A stretch of 64,000 nt of DNA from Lepidurus packardi. Taxonomy: Eukaryota; Arthropoda; Branchiopoda; Notostraca; Triopsidae. The position numbers were made by a program, and so were the translations under genes. The stretch spans positions 1 to 64,000 of the forward strand of contig JAKZAN010000063.1 in the NCBI GenBank assembly GCA_023053545.1. Direction: 5' to 3'. Below are positions 18,282 through 25,713 of this stretch, piece after piece (positions within the stretch are counted from its first letter, which is position 1; every line of letters starts with the position of its first letter). The notes under the pieces were generated by a model. That model ran no database searches. It worked only from the letters and a program-made list of their open reading frames with translations, and had not been told where the DNA came from.

Positions 18282-19007
18282 TTATTTCCGCCAAAATTTC
18301 CACCATGGCTTTGGCTTTATGACCACTCTGCGCCCGATTCCACCTGCAAAGCGTGTTATCACCGGATTCAATTCTGTAGCTTCCTCCATCATAATTTGCA
18401 AAGGCTTGTCGGGAGACAGTTCGCTGAAATTGAAGCTTCTTAGTTTCATTCCAACGAATGCTACGCACAGCACTTGGTCGGTCTTATTCGGAATTAGTAA
18501 GCTAAAACTGCCGTCAATATCTGTTTGCGTTTTGAGCGTAGTACCTTCGATATACACATAGGCGCCGGGCAGTGGGCCTTCGCTGTCTCTTACCACCCCG
18601 GTGATGGTGATGTATTCAGGATTTCCGCTAAAGTTTGAAAATTGTTTGATTTCAACCTTTATTGGAAAACGACCGGACTCCTTTGTTGGCCCCGCCATTG
18701 CGGGTTTGGTGCTAAATAATAGCAATAAAGAAGCTGCTATTTTTATTGGGGTCCAGTGCGGCATTCTAGAGGCTGCACTTTCAGAAAGATACCGGTTTTG
18801 TTGGTCTTCTCGCAAAATGCCACAAACTTCACCGCTGTTCGTATTGAAATATTTCGCGAGATCAGCATCCCCCATGTTTGTAAAGTCGATCACGTTTTTA
18901 GAACAACTTGTGCAAAATCGCCCCGACGCATTGCTTTGCATGGAAGTCAAATCTTCGCTGCAAGGCGAGGTAATTTCTAGTATGACGGGGGATGTACGAC
19001 TATTCAT
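18282..19007 (-). CDS. membrane protein with CxxC N-terminus and carboxypeptidase-regulatory-like domain
   Basis: 241 aa. The N-terminal cytoplasmic-looking part has the motif GRFCTSCSKNVIDFTNMGD, a Cys-pair module common in Bacteroidota proteins. One hydrophobic stretch follows (IKIAASLLLLFSTKPAMA, about 96-114). The region after about 138 (TITGVVRDSEGPLPGAYVYI ... TDIDGSFSLLIP) matches the CarboxypepD_reg-like beta-sandwich. The tail is basic and Trp-rich (KPWWKFWRK). The function is unknown; such proteins are often cell-envelope associated. It appears monocistronic. Confidence 0.75.
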   Translation of the reverse strand: MNSRTSPVILEITSPCSEDLTSMQSNASGRFCTSCSKNVIDFTNMGDADLAKYFNTNSGEVCGILREDQQNRYLSESAASRMPHWTPIKIAASLLLLFSTKPAMAGPTKESGRFPIKVEIKQFSNFSGNPEYITITGVVRDSEGPLPGAYVYIEGTTLKTQTDIDGSFSLLIPNKTDQVLCVAFVGMKLRSFNFSELSPDKPLQIMMEEATELNPVITRFAGGIGRRVVIKPKPWWKFWRK

Positions 19008-19050
19008 ATTTTTTAAACATAATGTATGTTGGTAAATATAACTTTTAATC

Positions 19051-19815
19051 TTATTTATTTTTTAGTTCATCGATTGTTTTTTTTAGGGCTAGAATTTCCT
19101 TTTTAAGTGCAGCCACATCTTTAGCGCCGGCAATAGGTGCCTGTTTTTCTTCGGCATCTCTTCCAATGAAAAACGTAGCGAAAGTTGCGGTGACATAGCC
19201 AAAAATTGAATAGCCAAAAACTGCAATCAAGAAGGCTAGACCTCTTCCTTCTGGCGTGGCTGGATTAAATTCATTACCTGCTGTAATGACCCGCATGGCA
19301 GTCCACCATAAGGCCATACTGTAATTCTCAAAACCTTTGGTTTCATTTTCAAGCGCATACATTCCTGCAGCGCCGGCAAAAATTACAATTAATGTCAAAG
19401 CAAACACATATCCAAAAGCGCGGCGTTTCATAGTGGCTGCCAAGCTTTTCAAACTTCTGTTCAGTGACGATACGATTCGGAGTAAACGGATGCCTCGCAG
19501 ACCACGCAACAACCTAATAAATCGAAAAAAACGAAACAATCGCAGTGCTGGAATCAGTAGTGAAATTGCCGTAAGCCAATTCTTTTTGAGAAACTTCAAT
19601 TTCAACGGCGCCAGAAAAAACTTGATGAAGAAATCAATGATAAAAATCCCCCAAATGGTGAGACTGGCATATTCCAAGGGTTTGTTTAGTCCCCAAAGCA
19701 ATTCAGCTACCAACAAAACGAGCCATACAAACCCCAAAAAAATCATTGGGGCTTCTAGTATCTTTTCGATAGACGATAGTAGCTTAATCCGCTCGCGATT
19801 CAGTTGCTCCTTCAT
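19051..19815 (-). CDS. voltage-gated-like ion channel protein
   Basis: 254 aa with a six-span ion-transport fold. The S4-like helix is strongly basic with Arg every third or fourth position (LRLFRFFRFIRLLRGLRGIR, about 96-115). A pore helix and loop follow (LWWTAMRVITAGNEFNPATP), then the last span and a C-terminal coiled coil (ALKKEILALKKTIDELKNK) that could tetramerise. The pore lacks the potassium filter TVGYG, so selectivity cannot be assigned. Confidence 0.8.
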   Translation of the reverse strand: MKEQLNRERIKLLSSIEKILEAPMIFLGFVWLVLLVAELLWGLNKPLEYASLTIWGIFIIDFFIKFFLAPLKLKFLKKNWLTAISLLIPALRLFRFFRFIRLLRGLRGIRLLRIVSSLNRSLKSLAATMKRRAFGYVFALTLIVIFAGAAGMYALENETKGFENYSMALWWTAMRVITAGNEFNPATPEGRGLAFLIAVFGYSIFGYVTATFATFFIGRDAEEKQAPIAGAKDVAALKKEILALKKTIDELKNK

Positions 19816-19957
19816 AATTTTCTAAGTTGATAAAGTGCTATTTACTAATTTACGCATTTATCAGCGGTTGAGAAAATTTAATCGGAATCGGTAGCTTTTG
19901 TGTTTTTCGATTATGCAAACTTGCAGATTTTAATAGAGAACATCTTGCAAATCACAA

Positions 19958-20066
19958 AGCCCCTAGCCCGGATTGCAGCGTAAATCCTTTTTTGCTAGAC
20001 GTAACTTTGATTAGTGCTATAATATCGTGGCAAAAAAGATTGCAGCGAAAAGCCGGAAAAAGCTCC
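19958..20066 (+). repeat. dispersed intergenic repeat, family A copy 1
   Basis: Starts GCCCCTAGCCCGGATTGCAG, contains inverted blocks TCCTTTTTTGC and GGCAAAAAAGAT, and ends GCCGGAAAAAGCTCC. Similar copies lie at 55778-55876 (inverted) and 63724-63829. Confidence 0.75.
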
Positions 20067-20128
20067 AAAATCTGAAATTGCTGGGTTGAAATGATAGTGG
20101 TGGAGAATTGGCTGTGGTGTAAAAACAA

Positions 20129-20158
20129 AAAATCCTGACCATTTCTGATCAGGATTTT
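20129..20158 (-). terminator. ancestral terminator of the tRNA-Asn gene
   Basis: 10-bp perfect stem AAAATCCTGA / TCAGGATTTT, immediately beyond the left att repeat. Before the element inserted, it would have followed the 3' end of tRNA-Asn. Confidence 0.75.
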
Positions 20159-20202
20159 GCTCCCCCTCTTGGGCTCGAACCAAGGACCCTCTGATTAACA
20201 GT
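20159..20202. repeat. attL: 44-bp direct repeat of the tRNA-Asn 3' end
   Basis: Identical over 44 bp to 38032-38075, which is the 3' half of the intact tRNA-Asn gene including anticodon loop, T-arm and acceptor strand. Here it stands alone as the displaced 3' fragment, marking the left boundary of the integrated element. Confidence 0.92.
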
Positions 20203-20350
20203 GTGAAAAAGGGTGCTGTTTAAGACTGATTTACAATGCTTTATATATTTATAATTACTGCAAAAATGAGCATTTTTTGTCATTTCCCCACTCATTAAGT
20301 ACACTCTTTAAACCTGCCCAATTTTTACTAACGATTCAGAATATCAATAA

Positions 20351-21325
20351 TTATTTTTTTAAAATATTTTGCCTATGATATTCTAAATATCCTTCTCTGC
20401 CATCAATTGGTAAATGAGAAATGATTTTATTATCAGATATACCTATTTTTGAATAAGTCATATTTGATAGGAAAGGGGAAAGTATTGTTTTTTTATCATC
20501 CGTAAATGACAAGAAACCTCTATCGAACAGCCTATCAAAAGTAGGTGTTAACATAAAACCATTTAATGGGTCAATTTTTTCAATTTCATTAGATGCAACC
20601 CATGGTTTAATATGACTTGCAATTAAAAGCCTATCATCAGAAATAAGCGTAATTGGACAAAAAGGGCATAACGCTAATAAGTTCTTTCTATAATCTCCTT
20701 GACCAATTCTTGCTCGATATAATTGTGTTTTTTCCAATTTATCTTCAACAATTTCTGCTATTAATTCCTCTTCTTTTTCTATTGTATATGGATGCTCGGT
20801 TTCTCCAAAATAGTCTGCAAACAATCTAAAATAGTAATTCAATTTTCCCTTTTCATCTAATAGCTTTATTACTGAAATAAAGGTAATATTTGGAAGTGAA
20901 AGCTCTCTGATTAGTTTATATGCTAGGTCACTAGAATTAACATAAATTCTTGGTCCAGCTATTTGTATTTGCTCAACAACCTCGAAATCTATTCTTTCTG
21001 GAAGTGCATCAATTTTAGCCTTTCTCTCATTCCATAAATTTGGTAAAATATCTTTATTCAGATATGGTTGTTCTGGTTTTAAATACTCGATTTGGGTTTC
21101 TTCTAAATATTTTTGTAAATCGGATTTTATTAAAAAACAAGGTATAGCAAACCCACTGTTACCAAAAAAACTTCTTGTTTCTTGAACATCTTGACCTATA
21201 TATAATTTTGCTTCACCATTACCGCCGCCAATTTTATTTTGACGAACAACAAAGCTATCAGCAATTGTAATTTTTTCTTTGGTATCTACCACTTTGAATT
21301 CGTGGTTATCGAGAATTATATTCAT
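20351..21325 (-). CDS. HNH restriction endonuclease (type II R-M)
   Basis: 324 aa. The C-terminal HNH domain has the zinc-like CPFC at 220-223, LLIASHIKPW (His238), PLNGFMLTPTFDRLFDRGFL (Asn255 and the FDRLFD helix), a form common among restriction HNH enzymes. The N-terminal 200 residues have no motif I know and probably hold specificity. The gene starts 2 bp after the stop of the C5 methyltransferase, so it is the cognate nuclease of an R-M operon and would be made after the methylase. The recognition site cannot be read from sequence. Confidence 0.85.
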   Translation of the reverse strand: MNIILDNHEFKVVDTKEKITIADSFVVRQNKIGGGNGEAKLYIGQDVQETRSFFGNSGFAIPCFLIKSDLQKYLEETQIEYLKPEQPYLNKDILPNLWNERKAKIDALPERIDFEVVEQIQIAGPRIYVNSSDLAYKLIRELSLPNITFISVIKLLDEKGKLNYYFRLFADYFGETEHPYTIEKEEELIAEIVEDKLEKTQLYRARIGQGDYRKNLLALCPFCPITLISDDRLLIASHIKPWVASNEIEKIDPLNGFMLTPTFDRLFDRGFLSFTDDKKTILSPFLSNMTYSKIGISDNKIISHLPIDGREGYLEYHRQNILKK

Positions 21326-21327
21326 AT

Positions 21328-22803
21328 CTATTTCGCAATTTTAGTTATGTCCATTTGTTTTAAAAGTGCTATTAACACATCAACTACAATACTGTTTCCC
21401 GCTTGTCTATACATTTGGGTATCACTAACAACTTGCTTAAAGTCATCACGAAAGCCCATCAACCTCAAACATTCTTTTGGAGTTAATTTTCTTATTCTAC
21501 CTGTGTGAGTTACATAATTATCTACACCAGCTCTATGCATTTTATGCATTGATTGAAGTAACGGTCTAGCAACGTCCAAGTCTGTTTTTACAGAAGTTTT
21601 AAAAGTTTTTGTACCTGGACTTAAAACATAATCCCTTGTTTTATCTGATAAATAATACTTCTCTTCAACCTCATTTATATCAAACAAAAACTCGTTAAAC
21701 TCGCTTTTTATTTGCTCTTCAAAAACAAAATCACCGTGCCAATTAAATTGTTGATTTGCTTTTTGGCATAAAGCTATATCCCCATTAATTTGAGTATACC
21801 GCTTTGTTCTATTTTTAGAGCTTGTAACAAACTTCACTCCCTTTTCCTTTAGATAATATTTACTATCTGTAAAATCTTCAAGGAAATCTTGCATTTTATG
21901 CTCAAGAGGAATTGGCTTAGGAAAATCAAAATTAGTTGATTGGTCTTTAAATCCAACGACGAAGATTCTTTCTCTATGCTGAGGAATTCCATAGTTTTTA
22001 GCATTCAAAACTTGATAAAAGTACTTATATCCTAATTCATCAAATGTTGCTTTTATAGTTTCAAATGTGTTACCGTTGTCATGGTTGATTAGACCTTTAA
22101 CATTTTCGAAAATAAATACTTTAGGCTGACTTTCTTTTACAACTCTAGCAAATTCATAAAACAGTGTACCTCTAGTGTCAGCAAATCCTTTACGCTTACC
22201 TACCATTGAAAAAGATTGACAAGGGCTACCACCAACTAATAAATCTAATTTGCCTTTATATTTTTCGCCTTTAATATCATGTACATCGTTATACCAATTT
22301 TCTTCATCAATATTAAAATTTTTAAAATAGCTCTGCTTAGCAAAATTATCAATATCACTTGCAAACTGAATTTGTGATTTCAAATTAAGTCTTTTAAGCG
22401 CATATTCAATTGCACCTATACCAGAGAACATCGTTCCAATTTTTATTTTTGTTTTGGGGTATTTAAATTTTTTTTCTCTCCAGTCCTCTTCATCTAATGT
22501 AGATTGATTTATTGAATATTGTTCTAAAGTATCATTAACAATATCTAACACCCCACCAGTTTGTGAGTACTCTTTAAAATCATTTAGCAGTTTTGACGAA
22601 ACGTAATAGTTCAATAAAGTCTTTTTTTCTGTTTTAAGTATATTCGATAGATGTTCAATATGCTCAACACTTAGCTGTCTTTCGTTTTTTTCAATTTTCC
22701 CTAATGTTGAAGTATCTATATTTATGTGTTTAGCTACAGTCCTCAAGGGGTAACCTAGTTCAGTTCTTTTTTTTTTGATATAATCACCAAAAGTAATTTC
22801 CAT
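21328..22803 (-). CDS. HTH-fused DNA (cytosine-5-)-methyltransferase (type II R-M)
   Basis: 491 aa. Residues 1-60 form an XRE-type helix-turn-helix (LRTVAKHINIDTSTLGKIEK). The rest is a complete C5 methylase: motif I GTMFSGIGAIEYAL (about 123), motif IV GGSPCQSFSMVG (Cys195 nucleophile), motif VI IFENVKG (233-235), motif VIII QHRERIFVVGF (275-279) and motif X RQAGNSIVVDV. It protects host DNA from the downstream HNH nuclease. The HTH suggests autoregulation, and a GGAC-N6-GTCC inverted repeat lies at its promoter. Confidence 0.93.
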   Translation of the reverse strand: MEITFGDYIKKKRTELGYPLRTVAKHINIDTSTLGKIEKNERQLSVEHIEHLSNILKTEKKTLLNYYVSSKLLNDFKEYSQTGGVLDIVNDTLEQYSINQSTLDEEDWREKKFKYPKTKIKIGTMFSGIGAIEYALKRLNLKSQIQFASDIDNFAKQSYFKNFNIDEENWYNDVHDIKGEKYKGKLDLLVGGSPCQSFSMVGKRKGFADTRGTLFYEFARVVKESQPKVFIFENVKGLINHDNGNTFETIKATFDELGYKYFYQVLNAKNYGIPQHRERIFVVGFKDQSTNFDFPKPIPLEHKMQDFLEDFTDSKYYLKEKGVKFVTSSKNRTKRYTQINGDIALCQKANQQFNWHGDFVFEEQIKSEFNEFLFDINEVEEKYYLSDKTRDYVLSPGTKTFKTSVKTDLDVARPLLQSMHKMHRAGVDNYVTHTGRIRKLTPKECLRLMGFRDDFKQVVSDTQMYRQAGNSIVVDVLIALLKQMDITKIAK

Positions 22804-22819
22804 GTTTTGTCTTGTTTTA

Positions 22820-22833
22820 GGACGATTTTGTCC
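22820..22833. promoter_or_regulatory. candidate operator of the R-M operon
   Basis: Inverted repeat GGAC-GATTTT-GTCC immediately downstream of the -7 box, at the expected transcription start. It is a plausible binding site for the methyltransferase's own HTH domain (inference). Confidence 0.45.
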
Positions 22834-22863
22834 AAAAATATGGAATTTATTTTTTATCGCAAA
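22833..22863 (-). promoter_or_regulatory. promoter of the R-M operon
   Basis: On the minus strand TTTG (22860-22863), 19 nt, then TATTTTTG (22833-22840): a full match to TTTG-N19-TAnnTTTG. The rest of 22864-23202 holds nothing I can support; a 60-codon plus-strand ORF at 23029 has no recognisable features. Confidence 0.7.
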
Positions 22864-23202
22864 TATTCACAGAAAAGTATTATAAAATTTTTATTCATTT
22901 ATTATTAATGGAAGGGAAGAAACGACAGGATAGATTATCAGTGAACACGTAGATAATAATAGACTCCCATACCTATCATCCTATACCATTGGCACTAATT
23001 TATCTATCTGACTTCTGAATGACCACAATTGTGTCTGATGTGCGTGCGTTATCTAGCGCCTATTCACCTAAAAAGTGTACTTAAGCGCGTATTATTTCAC
23101 CTGCTAACCCCGTGTAAGCTCCTGAAGTCAAGCCCGTATTTACTATATAAAACACGAATAGAAGCTGATTACATCAAGGCGTTCAAGTGGTTTATAACTT
23201 TT

Positions 23203-24198
23203 TTATTTTAAATGTGTCACTATGGAAGCAATAACATCGACCGTCATTGCCAAACCAATAGCTTTTAGCTTGTTGGTTTTTGAAATTCTGGGCACTTCTG
23301 AAACATAACCATCAGGTATCGTCATAAGCCTTTCACATTCTAAAACACTTGGCAAACGATAACATCCATTAGGAAAATCGTATTCTCCAAACGTACCCTT
23401 AGATTTACCGACATATCCAGATTGATGTAATATGAAAGGATATGCCAATAGCTTTTCTTCAATTGTTGAGTTAGCGAATTCTTGGTCTTTATATATAAGG
23501 TTTCCAATATTCATTTTATAGTGTCTGAAAATGCCGTTGGTAAGAGTTATATTGCTTCCTAACAATACGTTTGCTTTGTCTCTATCAACATAACCATTCA
23601 CAACAATATCTTGGTATTTGACTTCTATAGGTTCAGGAACACCGATATTAGGTATGTTGGTCCAGTATAAACGTCTTCGATTTGCGGGAGCTATATCTGC
23701 TGAATTAATCATAACAAGTTGTGTATCATCGAAAATGGAGGTAAGTTCTTGCGTTATTGCATCTTTATCTTTCTTATTCATACTCGCAACGTTTTCCATC
23801 AAGAAATATATTTTTTTCCTAACTGGAGAAAAGATGTATATATCTCTTAGTATTCTTAATGCTTCGTAAAATAGTTTAGAGTCATTCCCTTCAAGACCGC
23901 TTCGGTCCTTAGAATTGACACTTGAAAGTTGAGTGCATGGTGAACCGAAAATGATAAGGTCAATTTCTTGACTTAAAGTTATTGCATCAACCTTGCAAAC
24001 ATCACCTAATTGGATGTGGTTTGTATCACCTGAATAGTGGTGATTCTGAATAGCTAAAGCATGGGGACAAATTTCGCTACTGTAGTATTTATTGATTTTG
24101 ATTCCAGCTTTTTCTAAAGCTAATTTAGCACATGATATACCATCGAATAATGATAGTGCATTTATTCCTTCTTGGTTGATTTCGGTTGTTGTTGACAT
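23203..24198 (-). CDS. solitary DNA (cytosine-5-)-methyltransferase
   Basis: 331 aa from the ATG at 24198. Motifs: I ALSLFDGISCAKLALEKAG (about 14), IV IIFGSPCTQLSSV (Cys88), VI FLMENVASM (135-137), VIII PANRRRLYWTNIP (171-183). The PCTQ and NRRRLYWTNIP forms resemble phage-type and Dnmt3-like enzymes. No nuclease partner is adjacent; the next gene is a divergent recombinase, so it may be an orphan that masks sites from host restriction (inference). A start at 24282 would translate through a perfect 11-bp palindrome, so the internal ATG is preferred. Confidence 0.85.
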   Translation of the reverse strand: MSTTTEINQEGINALSLFDGISCAKLALEKAGIKINKYYSSEICPHALAIQNHHYSGDTNHIQLGDVCKVDAITLSQEIDLIIFGSPCTQLSSVNSKDRSGLEGNDSKLFYEALRILRDIYIFSPVRKKIYFLMENVASMNKKDKDAITQELTSIFDDTQLVMINSADIAPANRRRLYWTNIPNIGVPEPIEVKYQDIVVNGYVDRDKANVLLGSNITLTNGIFRHYKMNIGNLIYKDQEFANSTIEEKLLAYPFILHQSGYVGKSKGTFGEYDFPNGCYRLPSVLECERLMTIPDGYVSEVPRISKTNKLKAIGLAMTVDVIASIVTHLK

Positions 24199-24225
24199 AA
24201 TATTTATCTGTTTTAGATAAATATT
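24199..24225. promoter_or_regulatory. 11-bp perfect inverted repeat abutting the methyltransferase start codon
   Basis: AATATTTATCT-GTTTT-AGATAAATATT, ending directly at the ATG of the solitary methyltransferase. It could be an operator or an mRNA hairpin that hides the start site; either would control this gene. Confidence 0.6.
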
Positions 24226-24494
24226 TGCCCATGTCAAAAAAGACAGATTTTGCACTGGAGAAATGCAAACGATTTTCGCCATCTCCCTATTCTCGGGGGA
24301 TAGACGGCAAAAAAATTAAAATATTTTAAGAAAAGCTGGCGTGGGTTATTTTTTCCTTGTACCCTCGTGGCGCGCAAAGTTAGGCTTTAGTCATACGTGG
24401 CACATCGCGCATAATTCCGATTCCAACAAAATGCAACCATTAACCTGTGCAAAAGCCACTATCCTAAAATTGCACAATTTTAATCTAATCAGAA

Positions 24495-25112
24495 ATGAAT
24501 AAAGCACGTTACATTCGCCAGAGCACAAAGAACCAAACCAACCTTCGTCAACTGGCCAAAGCCCATCCCGACGAAACCTTATACATTGATGTAATAAGTG
24601 GCTCGGTTCCATTCGCTGAGCGACCAGAAGGCAAGAAACTTATCGAAGCAGTTGAATCTGGTAAAATAAATTATATAAGCTTCCACGCTATCGATAGAGC
24701 TGGCAGAAACACCATCAATGTCCTTCAAACCCTTCAATACTTCTATGACAAGGGTGTCGTAGTAAAGATTGATAATCTAGGTCTTGAATCCATGATTAAC
24801 AACAGAGCCAACCCTGTCTTTAACCTTATCACTACGATTTTATCGGAATTGAGTAGCCTTGAAAAAAATAGCTTGATTGAAAGACAAGCAGAGGGAATTT
24901 ACCAAGCAAAGCTTAAGGGCGTTTACAAGGGCAGACAAAAAGGAACCAGAGATACTGTAGAAAACACTTTGGCAAAGCATCGAAGAGTAGTGAAAGCAAT
25001 AAAAACCTACCCAACGCTATCGTTGCGGCAAATTGCTAAGATGTCAAGTGATGGAGATTATAAACCATCCGCAAACACTGTAAAAAAAGTAAAGGACCTA
25101 ATCCCAATGTAG
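24495..25112 (+). CDS. serine recombinase (resolvase family)
   Basis: 205 aa. The resolvase N-terminal domain has the catalytic Ser region ARYIRQSTKNQ (Ser10), FHAIDRAGRNT with the conserved Arg residues, and the E-helix SLEKNSLIERQAEGIYQAK. The C-terminal 60 residues (TLSLRQIAKMSSDGDYKPS) form an HTH. It likely carries out site-specific recombination, resolution or inversion within the mobile element. A 7-bp palindrome AAAATTG-CA-CAATTTT (24466-24481) just upstream may be its operator. Divergent from the solitary methyltransferase. Confidence 0.85.
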   Translation: MNKARYIRQSTKNQTNLRQLAKAHPDETLYIDVISGSVPFAERPEGKKLIEAVESGKINYISFHAIDRAGRNTINVLQTLQYFYDKGVVVKIDNLGLESMINNRANPVFNLITTILSELSSLEKNSLIERQAEGIYQAKLKGVYKGRQKGTRDTVENTLAKHRRVVKAIKTYPTLSLRQIAKMSSDGDYKPSANTVKKVKDLIPM

Positions 25113-25261
25113 ACCCCCCCCCGTTACCTGCCTTCCTGCCTGCGCCAAATCGACCACTTAGGCTGCCAATGGTGTGATTCATCAATTTTTTTTTAAATTT
25201 TTTTTTCCATAAAAAAATTTCCTTTTCGTACCGCCAGATATTTATATAAAACAAAAGTATC

Positions 25262-25576
25262 ATGGAAATACAGCAGCACATATTAAACAAAATCGGAGTT
25301 CTACTCCCAATATCTGGAGGTAACGGAAAGTCTATTTCTGAAGCGGTAGTTATTGACACAAAAGCCAAATACACATTTATAAAAGTGCAGAATGAATTTA
25401 TTAGGGCAATGACGAATGATGGCGATTGGACGAAGGTGGAGCAATCGCTTATATTTGATGGTGACAAAAAATATGACAAAATAACCATTCAGAATTTCAC
25501 GAATGCTACCGATGTAGTTAAAAGGGTGTTTTGGTTTGATATAAGCAAGTGTTTTGGGATTTACATCTCTATTTAA
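25262..25576 (+). CDS. small protein of unknown function
   Basis: 104 aa, no signal peptide or membrane span and no family I recognise. It is rich in short strands (KAKYTFIKVQNEF, KYDKITIQNFTN). It is preceded by long T and A tracts and sits alone between the serine recombinase and the WG-repeat gene inside the element. A minus-strand ORF overlaps it but has no protein-like features. Confidence 0.5.
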   Translation: MEIQQHILNKIGVLLPISGGNGKSISEAVVIDTKAKYTFIKVQNEFIRAMTNDGDWTKVEQSLIFDGDKKYDKITIQNFTNATDVVKRVFWFDISKCFGIYISI

Positions 25577-25713
25577 ATATTATAGTTGATTTATGAACTA
25601 CCATAATTAATCATAAATTCAGTTGAGTGTATTATTTCTTAATCCATTGCCTTTGAAAACAATATAAGAACCCTCAATGATAGTAAGCTAGAGAAATAAT
25701 ATAGAAACTATAT

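Noticed and set aside
18214-18468. 84-codon minus-strand ORF
   Set aside because: Lies in another frame of the carboxypeptidase-regulatory-like gene and has no independent support.
20159-20202. Second tRNA-Asn gene
   Set aside because: Only the 3' half is present; the D-arm and 5' acceptor strand are missing, so it is an att remnant.
23029-23211. 60-codon plus-strand ORF between the two methyltransferases
   Set aside because: No start signal, no protein-like motif, and it runs into the end of the methyltransferase gene.
24199-24282. Extended N-terminus of the solitary methyltransferase
   Set aside because: It would encode residues from an 11-bp palindrome and precedes motif I by an unusual distance.
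24495-25112. Serine recombinase as the integrase of the island
   Set aside because: The att core is a tRNA 3' end, the typical target of tyrosine integrases, and one is present at 33411; the short serine recombinase is more likely a resolvase or invertase.
25036-25488. 150-codon minus-strand ORF
   Set aside because: It overlaps the recombinase end and the 25262 gene; its composition (long Ser/Phe and Lys tracts) reflects reverse reading of T-rich DNA.
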